DNA of 64,000 bases from Plantago ovata (taxonomy: Eukaryota > Streptophyta > Magnoliopsida > Lamiales > Plantaginaceae), in contig CM051456.1 of assembly GCA_028274465.1 (NCBI GenBank), forward strand, positions 3,473,545 to 3,537,544, written 5' to 3'. The position numbers and the translations under genes were made by a program. Shown in pieces: positions 37,321-49,146 of this stretch (position 1 is its first letter; each line of letters opens with the position of its first letter). Below the pieces are notes generated by a model. The model saw only the letters and a program-made list of their open reading frames with translations, did not search any database and had not been told where the DNA came from.

Positions 37321-39340
37321 GTTATTAGGGTCACTAGCAGGGTATTAAAAACCGATTGACCCTAATACACATTGATTAAATAAAAGTTATGGACTTCAAT
37401 TCCCATCGAGTAAACTCGATCAGTAAACTTTCTACTCTTTAAATAGTCTCTAAATTGATCAAAACACAATTGGCTAATATTGTGAATACCAAACTTTTAT
37501 TTCTAAACATGCTTGGAAATCATACGATTCAAAAAATTTACGTTATGTTATTTTTGTTCTTTTTGTCCGAATATTTTTTTGAAATGAATTAAAAAAATAA
37601 TAAAATAATAATAAGTCAGATCTGAATTAAAATGAACTGTGATAGAAAAATAATTAATCAACTATAAATTGAACTGAAGTGTTTTTTAGATGAAAATTAC
37701 ATAGTGAAGGTACATGGTTGGCTTGTAACGGTGCTTAATGCCCCTAAGGACTACTGGACCAGCTATCTTTACCATGTTCAGCTAGAGTGAGCCGTTCTAG
37801 TTTTGCCCATGGAATCAAATATGGACTTAAAAGAGTTCTCCAGTCCAAATAAAGGCTACTGGCCCATGGCTTTAATTTATGTTCGCATTTTTTCTCCGTG
37901 TTGTTATGGATTTTGATTATGTATTAATTTGATAATGATAAAATTTGTAAATTTTAATTGATAGAATGTGATTCGTTCCTTCATCACAAATAGGAGATTA
38001 TAAGGTACAAACATATCAAGAGTCATACACTTTATCACCTAAAGCTATGGTGTTACTAATAACATATGTATGACTTGAATACTATTGTACATGAGAACTA
38101 AAAAACCCTAAAACCTACAAAATTCACACAGATAAAGGAGTTCAGCCATACGGGCAAAACTAGAAGAAAAGAAAAAAAAAGTTCCCGCATGCAGTGTTGC
38201 TGGGATAAACACGCAAGGGATGGGATGTGATCATGGGAATGTCTAGTATTCTACATGCTAGTACAACTTGTGTATAAGTATTCGAGATCTCTAAGTATTC
38301 AACAACATTGCACTCGATTTCATTGTATTAAATCTTTCCCCTTCGTTATAATTACACTACTTAATACTCCCTTAGACTGATCGATTGATTGTGGTCATTA
38401 GCAAGTGTTGCAGCATGCAAATTATGAACAACAACGTTCAAAATTTTGTACATAATAAAATGTTGTACAATAGCCAATTTTATGTAATCATTGTTATCTC
38501 TTCACGTTTAACTACAACTTGTAACTACAAATTTTACGGTATAAAACCCCTAAAAGAAAAGTCGGCAAAGTGAAATTAAATTAAGTCGGGATAAAAGTAT
38601 TTTATTTGTTTTTAGACGTGTTCGACACAAACGATCAATACATCGAACAAATTGAATGTTTATTCGTTTCACTAAAATTCTCAACATTTTTCCTTAGTGC
38701 ACAGGATGACTTCCAAGACGCTTCAATATGGAACCCAAGAACTTTCCGGATATGAAAACGATAGGACACCTGTAAGGGGCGTAACCAAGAGTAGAATCCT
38801 ATAGAATCTTTTCACATTTCATCTTCTTATTTGAGTTATAACGTCTAAACAATTCTCCTGCCCGTATAATCACATTTTCACAATAAAGTAGCCATGGCCT
38901 CAAACCGTGTAGCCGATGATGTCATCTTCTCCATCAAATAAATGGAGAGATCATTCAGATTTGGCAATGTTTTGCCACGCTTATAACTCACACATACACC
39001 ATGATGACACCTTATAAAGAAACACAAACATGTGACAAATCTCTGAGAAGATCTTTTCAAATTTTCATCAGTTACTCAAAATCTTTATAATGTATTGGTG
39101 GTCCTTATCCTTATTTTCTAATGAAATTTCAACGTAACACGGAACAACTTAGTAGTAATTCTACGTATTTTGACAAAAATATTATGTTTTGACATCGATA
39201 TAAGCTTATTTTAGTGAATGTTAGTTCTCTCGGGCGTGTTTAGCTAGTTGCCACTTGCCAGCTGCCAAGTACCCTTAAAGAATCTCAAATGGGAGGAATC
39301 TAGCTTAATGTAGCATTGTAGCTAATGAACTAGTAAGGTT
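37321..39340. other. Intergenic, no gene
   Basis: AT-rich with no recognised coding frame. The short frames at 38385-38573 and 38878-39060 have no motifs. Confidence 0.5.
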
Positions 39341-39968
39341 CAGGGGCGGCCCCACGTTAGTGCAAGGGGGAGCTCGATTTTTGAAGTGCAATGACTATTA
39401 TACCCCTTATAATAAATTACAGATAAGAAATATATATTTTGTGCATGTAAAATCTATTTGTTTGACATGTAGCTCGTGTGGTTAGTGAATTAGGCTTTAA
39501 ATTCTGTTTCCCATTTGGTGAGAGTTATTTTTTAACCCAAGTCAAAATGAGACATTAAAGATAGATCGAAGGAGTAATATTTAAATCCTTCAATTTTTAC
39601 ACCTTTTACAGTTATTATAATTTTGTTAATTTGCCTCCATCATTTGTGATTTTTTTTAAATTCTTCCTAAACTTACCCCTACGTTAACTAATATTTAAAT
39701 CTTTCTAGTTTTATTTCTTCTATAATGAAAATTATTTTATTTTCCTTTTTTTCATAATATTATTTTTACAATAAGGTAATGTTTCTACACAATGGTTTAT
39801 TTTACTTTTTTCTAGTACATTTTACGTGTAATAATCAACTTTTATATAATCCCATATTCCGCTTTTAATGTGTCAACCAGAAAATAAGTCATATTTATAG
39901 AGAAAAATGTAGTCTTTTACTATATAAAATTTTGCTCCCCCTGACCAAAATTCCTGCGTTCGCCCCTG
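39341..39968. mobile_element. hAT-like non-autonomous element
   Basis: Left end CAGGGGCGGCCCCACG and right end, inversely CAGGGGCGAACGCAGG, are terminal inverted repeats; subterminal gggggagct and gctccccct also pair. Flanking octamers gtaaggtt and gttgtgtt match at only 5 of 8 positions, so the duplication is eroded or the insertion old. No transposase frame. Confidence 0.7.
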
Positions 39969-40479
39969 GTTGTGTTTTTGTCGTCCGAACATATTCGATT
40001 TGAACTGAGCTTATTTGTAGTATTAAAAAATAATTAATAAAATTTGAACTGAAATCTACTCTGAATTGAAATTAATGATTTATTACAAAAAAGAAGAGAG
40101 ACTAAAACATTAATGCTAGTACTGTTTACTCATGGGTTCACAAAACCACTTAAGTCCAGTCTACGTTGGCAACATGTGATGAAACTTCACAAAGTTAAAT
40201 TTCCATATGATTTTCTAGAAAGCATAATCTTGACCAATATCACCATGCAACTAGAAGCACAAATAGACAAAGACAAGGCCTAAGGATCCTTAAAATCTAC
40301 ACAAAGTCAGGTTTTACTAAAAAGACTATCTCAATAAAAACACTCACACTTTTGGTAACTGAACGAGACTGTTGCTGTTTCATGTCTTTGGATGCTTTAA
40401 GGTTGTTCTTTCTTCAGATGTACTAGTATAAATTGTACACAAAAATCCCACTGTTTGAACAAAGAGGGCTTGTGAAGTT
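39969..40479. other. Upstream region of the MYB gene
   Basis: The promoter of the MYB gene should lie here. A tagtataaatt at about 40424 is a good TATA box, about 50 bp before the start codon, which leaves room for only a short 5' UTR. Confidence 0.5.
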
Positions 40480-41703
40480 ATGGGAAGGAGCCCTTGCTGT
40501 GACAAGAGTAGAGTGAAAAGAGGGAGTTGGTCACCAGAAGAAGATGCAACTCTCAAGAACTACCTTCTCAAGCATGGAACTGGTGGCAACTGGATTTCCC
40601 TTCCGCAGAAGGCCGGTACGTATAATGTAATAGTATATTATTCTATGTGCATAACTCTTGATCGATCTTATTCGATAATCTGTTGTGTATAACTCTTCTT
40701 CAAGAATTGACTGACTTGGTGAAAGCAAGTCAACTCTTTGTTTAAGTCCACATGTCAAATTTGAATACTTATGTTCTTTAGAAGTTTTCCATGTTATGCA
40801 GCTAGCATGTTCCAAATCTCTAATGCATTGGAATATATAAGCTAGTTAATTAATCTGAGTACATTACATTCTTACTATTAAGGCCTTCGGCGATGTGGAA
40901 AGAGTTGTCGTCTCAGATGGCTTAACTATCTCCGACCAGACATCAAGCATGGAGCTTTTACTCAAGAAGAAGATGGCATCATATACAAACTCCATAGCAC
41001 AATTGGAAGCAGGTAAGTTTTGAACATAGCAGACAATTAAGCCTTTATCATAAGAGCAAATTTAGTTTCTGCTGCAAGTTCTTTTTCACTTTCTTTTATA
41101 GTTTTATCTGATTCTGCTCCATTCATTACTTAAACATGCACTGATCTTTTCATTTTTTATAAAAATTATAGATGGTCGGTCATAGCGTCGCATTTACCAG
41201 GGAGAACAGACAACAGTGTGAAAAACCACTGGAACTCAAAGTTGAGAAAGAGACTCATTGGAGCAACTAGTGATTCAAAATCAACCTCTTCCGCGGTTAC
41301 TAACGCAGAGACAGTCTCCTCCACCAGCACCACTATGTTTTTCGACAAAACTCTGATGATTCAACCAGGACTGCCAGATTACCCTAGACCAACTTTTCCA
41401 GTCCCATTCCTACATGCTGACAATTGTAGTCCTGCCACGACTGCAAATTTTGCAACCGTTTCGTATGCTGAACAGCCAATGAATTATTCCGCAGCCAATA
41501 GCAGTATTTTCTCGGTCCAACAAGATTCAGACTTCGTAAGGTTGCCTTCTTTCTCGATGATGAACGAAAACTACTACGAAGTTAAGAGTGTTCCGGTTGA
41601 CGAAGAATATTCATTTGATAGTATGGCTGGCATTGGCACTCTTGTTGAAGGTCATGGTGATTTAGATTTGTGCAGCATTTTCCATATGCCTTTTCCAAAT
41701 TGA
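40480..41703 (+). CDS. R2R3-MYB transcription factor, subgroup 14 (MYB36/RAX/MYB87-like)
   Basis: Nuclear DNA-binding regulator of 265 residues. Three exons: 40480-40615, 40883-41012, 41172-41703, with intron positions after codon 45 (phase 1) and in codon 89 (phase 2), standard for R2R3-MYBs. The N-terminus [20 protein letters not shown] starts R2, which has the [14 protein letters not shown] signature of the RAX/MYB36/MYB68/MYB87 clade. R3 contains [12 protein letters not shown] and [20 protein letters not shown]. The C-terminal part is Ser/Thr- and acid-rich with no further domain, suiting an activation region. Arabidopsis members control axillary meristems and Casparian strip or root suberisation; which applies here cannot be read from the sequence. 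It faces the SNF7 gene tail to tail. An antisense frame through intron 1 is not a gene. Confidence 0.93.
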
Positions 41704-43000
41704 TTCTTGACCACAAGGAGTGTGTTGTCTCAGAGTCATTAGCAATATATAGGTGATGTTTTCATGGGACCAATTAGGCAATGTGACTTGTGAGTAAAGG
41801 AAAGTTCAAGAATTCAAGTTTGTGATGGATATTAATTGTGTTCTTGATTCAGCAAAAAGAGCACTCCATGTAAATTACTTCCTGTCAGAAAATATCAAGA
41901 TGATTAAGCATTCATTCTTGCCTACCTATATACTCTGAATGAATATTGTAATTAAAACACACACAAAAATTGAAATTTTATGGCGCAATTTTTTCCATCC
42001 GAAAAACATTCAGTTATATCAGTTCACTTCAGTTTAGATTTGTTTAGTTGTTTTCTATACTACAAATAAAGATCAATTTGGTTTAAATTTTTTCAAATAA
42101 CAAAAGCATAACATTTTTTATCAACTCTCTGCAGATATTTACATGACTTGTCGGATGGGAGAAATTGCAGGTAGACTGTCTGCATGTTGCTGCTCAATGT
42201 CATGGAAGTTGCATGAGGTACATGCTAAGCCATTACCTGAAGTAAAAAAAGGTGCTTTGCGAATCATGAATCATGACCAAGGATTTCAGTACTACAGGCG
42301 TTTCAAATTTTGAATATTTAGTTGACTGTGAAGTAACTTTAGAAGACTATGTTAATGTCATGGAAGTTACATTAGTCATCATCTTTAAGGGTCCACCTGC
42401 AAAGTGATGTTTATAGAGAGGGTCCAGATGAAAAGTGTATGAAGAAAATCATGGAGCACTGGAAATTGGAAACGAAAGTTCATTTTCTTGTTAAAGCACC
42501 TTATCAGGCAAGAGAAATGAAGACATTTTTTCATGTGGTTCGGAGAATCAGTACACTTTCATGTTTATACCTTCATTTTTTTTTTTTTTTTAATAAGCTA
42601 ATTACGAGGGCTTCATCTCCATTACCAGTACTCATCTTCCGCATACAACTTCAGGTACCACCAAACCACCATATGACTACTCTGTTTATTGTTTCCTCGG
42701 TTTTGGATGGTTTCTTGGGTGAAGAGTTATTCTCCGATAAGTGTGGTCTAAAGTTCGTAAATTTTCCTTACTCTCGGTGGTATGGAGAGGTGGAAGTTGC
42801 CCCCGATTTCTTTTGGTAGTGTAGTATCATCTTGTTATTTCAGTTTTGGTTTAAACTATTGGTTGTACTGTAACGAACACTTCTTATGCTCTTTTTTAAT
42901 TATTAAATAAAAATAAATTGGCCGTTTCAAAAAAAATAAAAAATAAAATCATATTGGCCCAGATCGTGGCAGATATGTTACTTGACTTACTTCTATAACT
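41704..43000. other. 3' flank of MYB and spacer
   Basis: The MYB 3' UTR likely ends near 41950. The plus frame at 42439-42819 crosses a poly(T) run and has no recognisable motif; I do not call it a gene. T-rich tracts occur at 42567-42590 and A-rich ones at 42930-42950. Confidence 0.45.
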
Positions 43001-43440
43001 AGTAAATTGAAAAGGACATGTAACCAGAATAGCAGCAAATCCAGTTTTATCAGTCCTTCGCTGTACAGGCATTGAAACACACTGCTTGGAAGTGTTTAGA
43101 CTAGAACCATCTCCCCATAAAATGCACTTGACATCATTCATAGGGTCACCAGTTACCATTAATAACTTCGGTTTTCCAATTTCCGAACTTTCAATATATA
43201 TGGCAAATAAGTGAACCATCACGAAAAATACAATAGCACCGAGTTCACATGTATCAGAATAACACACGTTGACAAACACAATAATTCGCATACAAATGGA
43301 AAATAGTTATTGTTTGTTGTTATCTATACAGGTTTCTGTACGCTAATTGCACGTGCCACACTTGAATTCGGTCTGACGAGTGCAGCAGCTCGATCTGCTC
43401 TCTGGTACACGGAATGGACGATACCTTTTTTCTCCACTGA
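43000..43440 (-). other. Possible exon-like fragment, unidentified
   Basis: On minus, a segment at about 43334-43454 is bounded by ttttgcag and gtatag and stays open for about 40 codons (containing RADRAAALVRP and SVARAISVQKP). An open frame continues separately at 43291-42896. I recognise neither. They may be a remnant of a gene, a captured fragment, or chance in the 3' flank of SNF7. No start or continuing exons were found. Confidence 0.25.
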
Positions 43441-44209
43441 ACTAGGAACTGCAAAACCATGAAAGAAAACAGATGGAATTACTATAATGTGTAATGAGAT
43501 CTCTTCAGACTAATGCTGCACAAGGAATTTCAGTAGTGAAACATTGTCCATCGAATGAAAAATAGTAACAGCGCATCATGATCAGTGTGAAACTACTAAA
43601 CTAGCACAGCAGCAGCAACTAAAGTGTTATTCTGAAGCAATTACATAAAAATACATAAACTTAGTCGGATAGGATGTGGCCTGATGGTGATGCCAGAACT
43701 AAGGTGCATACACCAGCAACACCTAATGGATAGAATCACAGGCATCTTATGACATGTCAACGACAAACACCCCAGTTGAGGCATGGTAGGTACAAGCATT
43801 TTGGAATTGCATACATGCTCGCATTAGATGTTTATAAGCTCAAAACGGTGTCCACTTGCATAAAATTGTTAGCCTCAGAAAACATAACATGCCAACCATC
43901 ACATAAATAAGATTTCACAATGAATAACATCAACTTCTGATCATAAATTTACTATCAGAACTCAACTCAAAGTGAGGAAAATCATCGAGTAATCAACAAG
44001 CATTGGCTCTAGAGGCTGAATAACCAGTTTAACAGGCTTTTTAATACCATCAAGAGCACAGTAGACGTATAGTTTCATCACTTTAGTCACTTTTCTTTAT
44101 AACAATACAGTTGTGATATGGTACGGTATAATGAGCTTTGCTAGTTCAAGTAAGGAAGTCCAAAGATCATGTTTAAGCAGTTAATGAAATAGTCCAGAAC
44201 CTTACCACT

Positions 44210-47200
44210 TTAAAGAGCCATCTCCCTCTGCAATTCAGCAAGTTCAGCATCTTCAATTTCATCTTTCTTAGCTGTTTGCTTTCCACCAGGCACTCTGACA
44301 GGAGCCGGAGGCAGAACAATTGCTGGTTCCAGAAGCTGTTCTTCCAGCTCAAAGCTTTCAAGTTCTTCAAGTTCTGCCTCCAATTCATCCTGCATGACGA
44401 AAAAAGTGCATAAGGAATGGTCTCTTCGAGTTTATAAAGAGAAGAGGAGTCTCAGAAATGGTGGAAAATATACCTCATCAATATCAGCCATTGCACCTAA
44501 TGGCATTGAAAGTGCATCAGAAATTTGTTTCATATTCTCAGTCTGCTCGTTGATTTCATCCATTGTCTTATCCACATCATCAATATTCCTACATCCAAAA
44601 AAAAAGAGAGAAGATGAGGAAATACATCTCAGGAATATATGGCAGGTAAAAAAAAAATTAAAAAGAAAGCACAAAAAGTATGGTTTCTTTCAGTCAAATA
44701 CTAGTACTATAACATATAAAATGGTACAGTTACAAGCAAAATTTGCTTCTTGTGCCAGTCATTTCCCACACAGAGAAGACAAGGAAGGTTGATTTGTAAT
44801 TTATACTTCATGATTCAGAGTATTTTAATAAATAACAAGAGAAGGATGCTGTTTCAAGACCTAAAAAATCACTGTTTGAAGCGGGTAAAATAAGTTTGTA
44901 AAGGTGACTTGGTGATCCACCAAAGATTAAAAAACATCCTTTAATTTCCCTCAAAAGCCTGTCCTGATTAATTACTTGGACAAAAGTTAATAAATGACAA
45001 CAAAGGAAGCTGTTCCAGCCCCTCTTCAAATCCTCAACTTATTTCAAAAGAACCAAAGACGTTTCATTCTCAATTTCAGCACTTTTCCCATACACTCCAT
45101 CTTTTTTATTGGGGTTTTTACATTTGATAACCCTATTATATTCTGATATTACGGTTGGACTTTTTGTCCTTCACTTTAATTTTTTTAAGATGGGAACCTA
45201 ATAACAAAAAGTGAGCATTTAATAGGGTAGTCTTCCATTTTATGCCTGCATGAGGTCGTGTCAGTAGTGTTGCTAAGAGGTCAGGCTGTAATTACGGCGG
45301 TTTTGACAAAATCTACAAATCTATCAATCCAGCAGTTCAATAGGGTTTAAAGATACTCACGTTGCCTTCTGCATAGCTTTCATTGCAGCGGCTCCACTTC
45401 TCAAAGCATCAACAGTTTCTGTTGTAGCTTTTGCCCCCTCTAGCATAATCATCTAGAATAAATATACCATCAAAAAATAACAAATATGAGTATATAGTCG
45501 GTGGTAAAAGTGAGTAAACAGCTTAGCCACATGATAATGTCTCTAAAGACCACCTGATCATGGATACGAAGTTGGAAATTTCCAAGCTGTTCAACTTGCT
45601 GTTCAATAAGCCTCTTCCGTTTCAGACATTGTATAGCAGCTACACACAAATTTACAAGAAGAAATTTGTTAAAGGAGCCTCTTAAGTGTTTTAAAAAAGT
45701 TATATAGATAATTGAAGAATTTGCACCAGGCCACCCTATTCAAAAGAAGAAAAACAAGAAAGACGAAGTACAATCAGCATAGACAGGGCAGATGACACAC
45801 AAAAGGATATGGCATCACACAACCTTTTAAAAGAGTGCCTACAGTTCCACTATATACTGAAACAGTAAAAATAATCGTTGCTCATGGAACAACAAGGGAT
45901 TCACATGAAAACAGATTTTTGCCTAATATAAGGAACAGGCAACGCAAAACACATCCACGAGATATGGATACACCTTGCAGTTCAAGTAGCTAATTTTTTT
46001 TAATAAATTATAATATTGTCCAGTTCAGAGGACCGAACATCTGAAATTAATGTGGCTGGTAGCTTTGGCGTAGGTCAGCAGGGGCTAACTCTTTTCGTAG
46101 TGCCAATTACATGAACACATCATGCATTTTATTACAGTAAATTCAAACTGAACTTATTCTGATTTATACACCCTAGAGATATACTACAACATAAACAGAG
46201 AAATGGATGAGATGGACACGGCATTACATAAGGAACCAAAATGGTCAGATTTCAGAACTCAATATATAAGTATCTGAATCAATAGTTAATGTCTTGTAAC
46301 AGGCTATGGTGATAAACGCATACCCCTTTTATTTTTTGCTTTGGTGAACTCCTTCGCCTTTTCAACTTCCGCAGCAGACTTCTTTAAAAGAACCTTCTCT
46401 TTTTTCTCTAACATATCAAGGGTCTGCACGCATGCAAAATTTCAGAAAACCACAATGGATGATGATAAACAAACTGATAAAATTACACTACACGACAAAA
46501 GGAGGACACGGAAAACTGGAACTATCTACATTTTTAGAATACAAGCATGATATGCGGCATAGTTGTAGATGTTGATTCGTTGAAAACAGATCACTATGGC
46601 ATAATGACCTAAAGTGGCCTCAGTACTGCAAAGCAATACATGGAACAGCCTTTGTAATAGAAGGCACTATTAATTAATAGAGTATAGAAAGGATAGCGAA
46701 CATCGAATGTTATCTTAAGCAACTTGTATATAATAACAAAATAGAAGTACAACTTGGGCCATTTACGGCTTCTAAATTTTAGCAAATGATGCCATTATGT
46801 CTCTGCTAAATAAATTACCATGCCAACAGAAGCAGAACTGTGACCAAGAAACCCATTCCAAGGATTATAAAGTTTGTAATGATCATTGTTGTCGTGATGA
46901 GGATTCATATGCAAAATCATTATTGTATTGCGACGTATATAACAAAGTAGAAGTACAACAACTTGGGTCATTTACGGGTTCTAAATTTTAGCTAATAAGG
47001 CCATTCTGTCTCTGCGAAATAAACTACCATGCAAACAAAAGCAGAACTGTGACCAAAAAAACGATACGAAGGATTATAAAGTTTGTAATGATGATGGTCA
47101 TTGTGACGAGGATTCATATGCAAAATCATTATTGTATTAAGACGACATTAGATTGCACATTCAACGCAACTGCAAATAGCTGTGTTCATTGATTGCTTAT

Positions 47201-47402
47201 TTTTTGGAAATTTATTTATTTATTTATTTTTGCAAAATAAAATAAGTGAATATGAAATCAAAAACACCCCCAAAATACAACAAAAGAGATGAAATCAGAA
47301 TCAGACGGATGCTAATAATCAAAACCATACCTCGCTCAGCTTGTCAAGAGTAGCAAGAGCACTGGTCTCTTGCTTAGGCTTCCCGAAAATCCGTGTAAAC
47401 AT
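44210..47402 (-). CDS. VPS32: ESCRT-III subunit SNF7 / VPS32 (CHMP4 homologue)
   Basis: Core filament-forming subunit of ESCRT-III, which deforms the endosomal membrane during multivesicular body sorting. Six exons in frame: 47331-47402, 46324-46423, 45554-45639, 45361-45452, 44474-44588, 44210-44389, giving 214 residues. The protein begins MFTRIFGKPKQE and has a basic helix (LKKSAAEVEKAKEFTKAKNK), then RKRLIEQQVEQLGNFQLRIH, a helix with MKAMQKATNIDDVDKTMDEI, an acidic ELEAELEELESFELEEQL stretch and a C-terminal AELQREMAL motif, the kind that binds VPS4 MIT domains. Length and order match plant VPS32/SNF7. All junctions are GT-AG. A 206-bp intron in the 5' UTR (47425-47630) is supported by CCAG|GTAATC and TTGTAG. 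Arabidopsis has two paralogues; which one this matches is open. Confidence 0.94.
46729..47142. repeat. 207-bp tandem duplication in SNF7 intron 1
   Basis: Two adjacent units start at about 46729 and 46936. Blocks such as gcagaactgtgaccaa, aaggattataaagtttgtaa and gaggattcatatgcaaaatc occur in the same order in both, with small indels. It lies within the first coding intron of SNF7 and creates no exon. Confidence 0.85.
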
Positions 47403-47424
47403 CGTCGATGAATTATCTCACGAT

Positions 47425-47760
47425 CTACAACACAAAGGGGAAAAAAATGAATCGAAACAGTTAAACCCTAGAACAAAGTCAAACACACAGCAGAACCTTC
47501 GATCCACGCAAATCGGCTACCGAATTGCTCGGAAAATCGTTGAAATTAACAGCAGATGATGATGATGAACATTTGCATAACTGATCGAATTCAATGGAAC
47601 TATGTATGAATATTAGAAAAGTGAGATTACCTGGCTGAGAATGAGCTTTGATTTCTTCGCGAGCAATCCTTCGCTTCTCGTGAGAAATCTTGTGAAGAAT
47701 TTGAGATTTGGATTTTGGGATTTTATATTATACTGCACTATCTTTATTGAATTTATTTAT
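47425..47760 (-). promoter_or_regulatory. 5' UTR intron and leader of SNF7
   Basis: The leader exon lies at about 47631-47730 on minus, followed by a 206-bp intron and a 22-bp leader remnant before the ATG. Leader introns often support high constitutive expression of housekeeping genes in plants. The transcription start is not determinable. Confidence 0.6.
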
Positions 47761-47995
47761 TTCTGTTATTAAAAAGAAAAAACAGGCGAGTCTTTCTTTG
47801 ATTAGGAGACTTCCTGTGGTAGTGTAACGAAAACCGACCCGGTTTGAAACTTCGTGACGGTAAAAATAGAGCGACTGATATCTCATAGTAATGACGTCTT
47901 GACTTGAAAAGATACAAATAAATGTTACGAAAATACAAAGTGCAAGACGTGCAAATCACTATCTTGAATGATCATTTGACAGATGATCAAATACC

Positions 47996-48090
47996 CTCTC
48001 AGGATTAATATTATTCACCAGATGGTAGAACACACTCTCAGGATGAAATGCTATTCACCAGATGGTAGAACACACTCTCAGGATGAAATG
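47996..48090. repeat. 40-bp tandem repeat
   Basis: ttcaccagatggtagaacac followed by actctcaggatgaaatg occurs twice with a 40-bp period, and a partial third unit (ctctcaggattaatatt) precedes. Non-coding. Confidence 0.85.
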
Positions 48091-48838
48091 CACTATTTGG
48101 TAATAAACTGGAACAGTAAATCAGTAGAAAGGATAAATATGTATGGCCAAGTGTTTAGAGTGAATATATATAGCTTGCAAGTTTAGAAATCTTTGGTTGA
48201 AGTTCTGCATCCAAGACTGAAAACCAACCAAATATATATAGTGTTTAGTCCGTTCAGAAACCAATTATATAACTGATCAAACTAACTGATCAAACTAATT
48301 AGCTAACTTTTAGAAGTAGCTATTGAACTGTGGTTCTTTGATAAAAAAGTTTTGGGATCGGGTGGTAATACTAGTTTTTGGTTATAGCCTTGGGCGGGAA
48401 AGGAGTTGTTCTTAAGGATTTGTATCCTTAGCTTGTTTTTCCGTGAGAACGTGAAAGATTGTTCGATTAGTTATAGATTGGGGGCTTCAGAATCTTCTTT
48501 ACCTGTCCAATTACATGACTTTTTTCTGAAGGTTGTTGGAACTCAGAATGTGGGGCTGGATGTGTGGCAATGGAATTTTGATGGGCTGCTTGGATATTCG
48601 ACTAAGGCATGGTATGCGGCTTTACAATCCAATTTGAATTTATCTAGTCCGAGTGTGGCGGTGCAACAAGTGTTACAATGGAAGAAAAGAGTTTGGGAAA
48701 ACTTGATGCCATTAAAAATTAACGGTTAAAGAAAATATTTATTATTCCTAGGGGTGAGCATAAAACCCACCCGCGCAAACCGTCCACCCCTAACCTACCC
48801 GCGACGGCTTACATCGTGTTATACCCGTCCGCGGTTGA

Positions 48839-49028
48839 AAAAATGTTCGCCCGCGACGGGTCGGGTGGGTGGCGGCTTGACGGTTGCAAACCGCTATTAC
48901 CCACCCGCCATAATGTATATATATTTTTTATATTTTTATTATGTATATATACATTATGGCGGGTGGGTAATAGCGGTTTGCAACCGTCAAGCCGCCACCC
49001 ACCCGACCCGTCGCGGGCGAACATTTTT
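48839..49028. repeat. Perfect 85-bp inverted repeat with 20-bp loop
   Basis: Arm 48839-48923 and arm 48944-49028 are exact reverse complements over all 85 bases; the spacer is 48924-48943 and AT-rich. The arms carry GC-rich subterminal motifs of the surrounding hAT-type element. A transcript would fold into a long perfect hairpin. Confidence 0.97.
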
Positions 49029-49047
49029 GGTTATAAAATAAAAAAAT

Positions 49048-49146
49048 TGTATTTGGTTATTAGCTCATTGTATGAATAATCAAGGGGCAACATTCAAGTG
49101 TTGGATGAATAATACTCAATTGTATTTCGTTATTAGCTCATTGCCT
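49048..49146. repeat. Short direct duplication in the hAT-type element
   Basis: ttgtatttggttattagctc at about 49048 recurs at about 49121 as ttgtatttcgttattagctc, 73-74 bp apart. It is internal to the 922-bp element. Confidence 0.7.

Noticed and set aside
42439..42819. 126-codon frame downstream of the MYB gene
   Set aside because: Contains a long Phe run from a poly(T) tract and has no recognisable domain or splice context.
48816..49079. Overlapping open frames on both strands near 48.9 kb
   Set aside because: Mirror-image translations of the perfect 85-bp inverted repeat; not genes.
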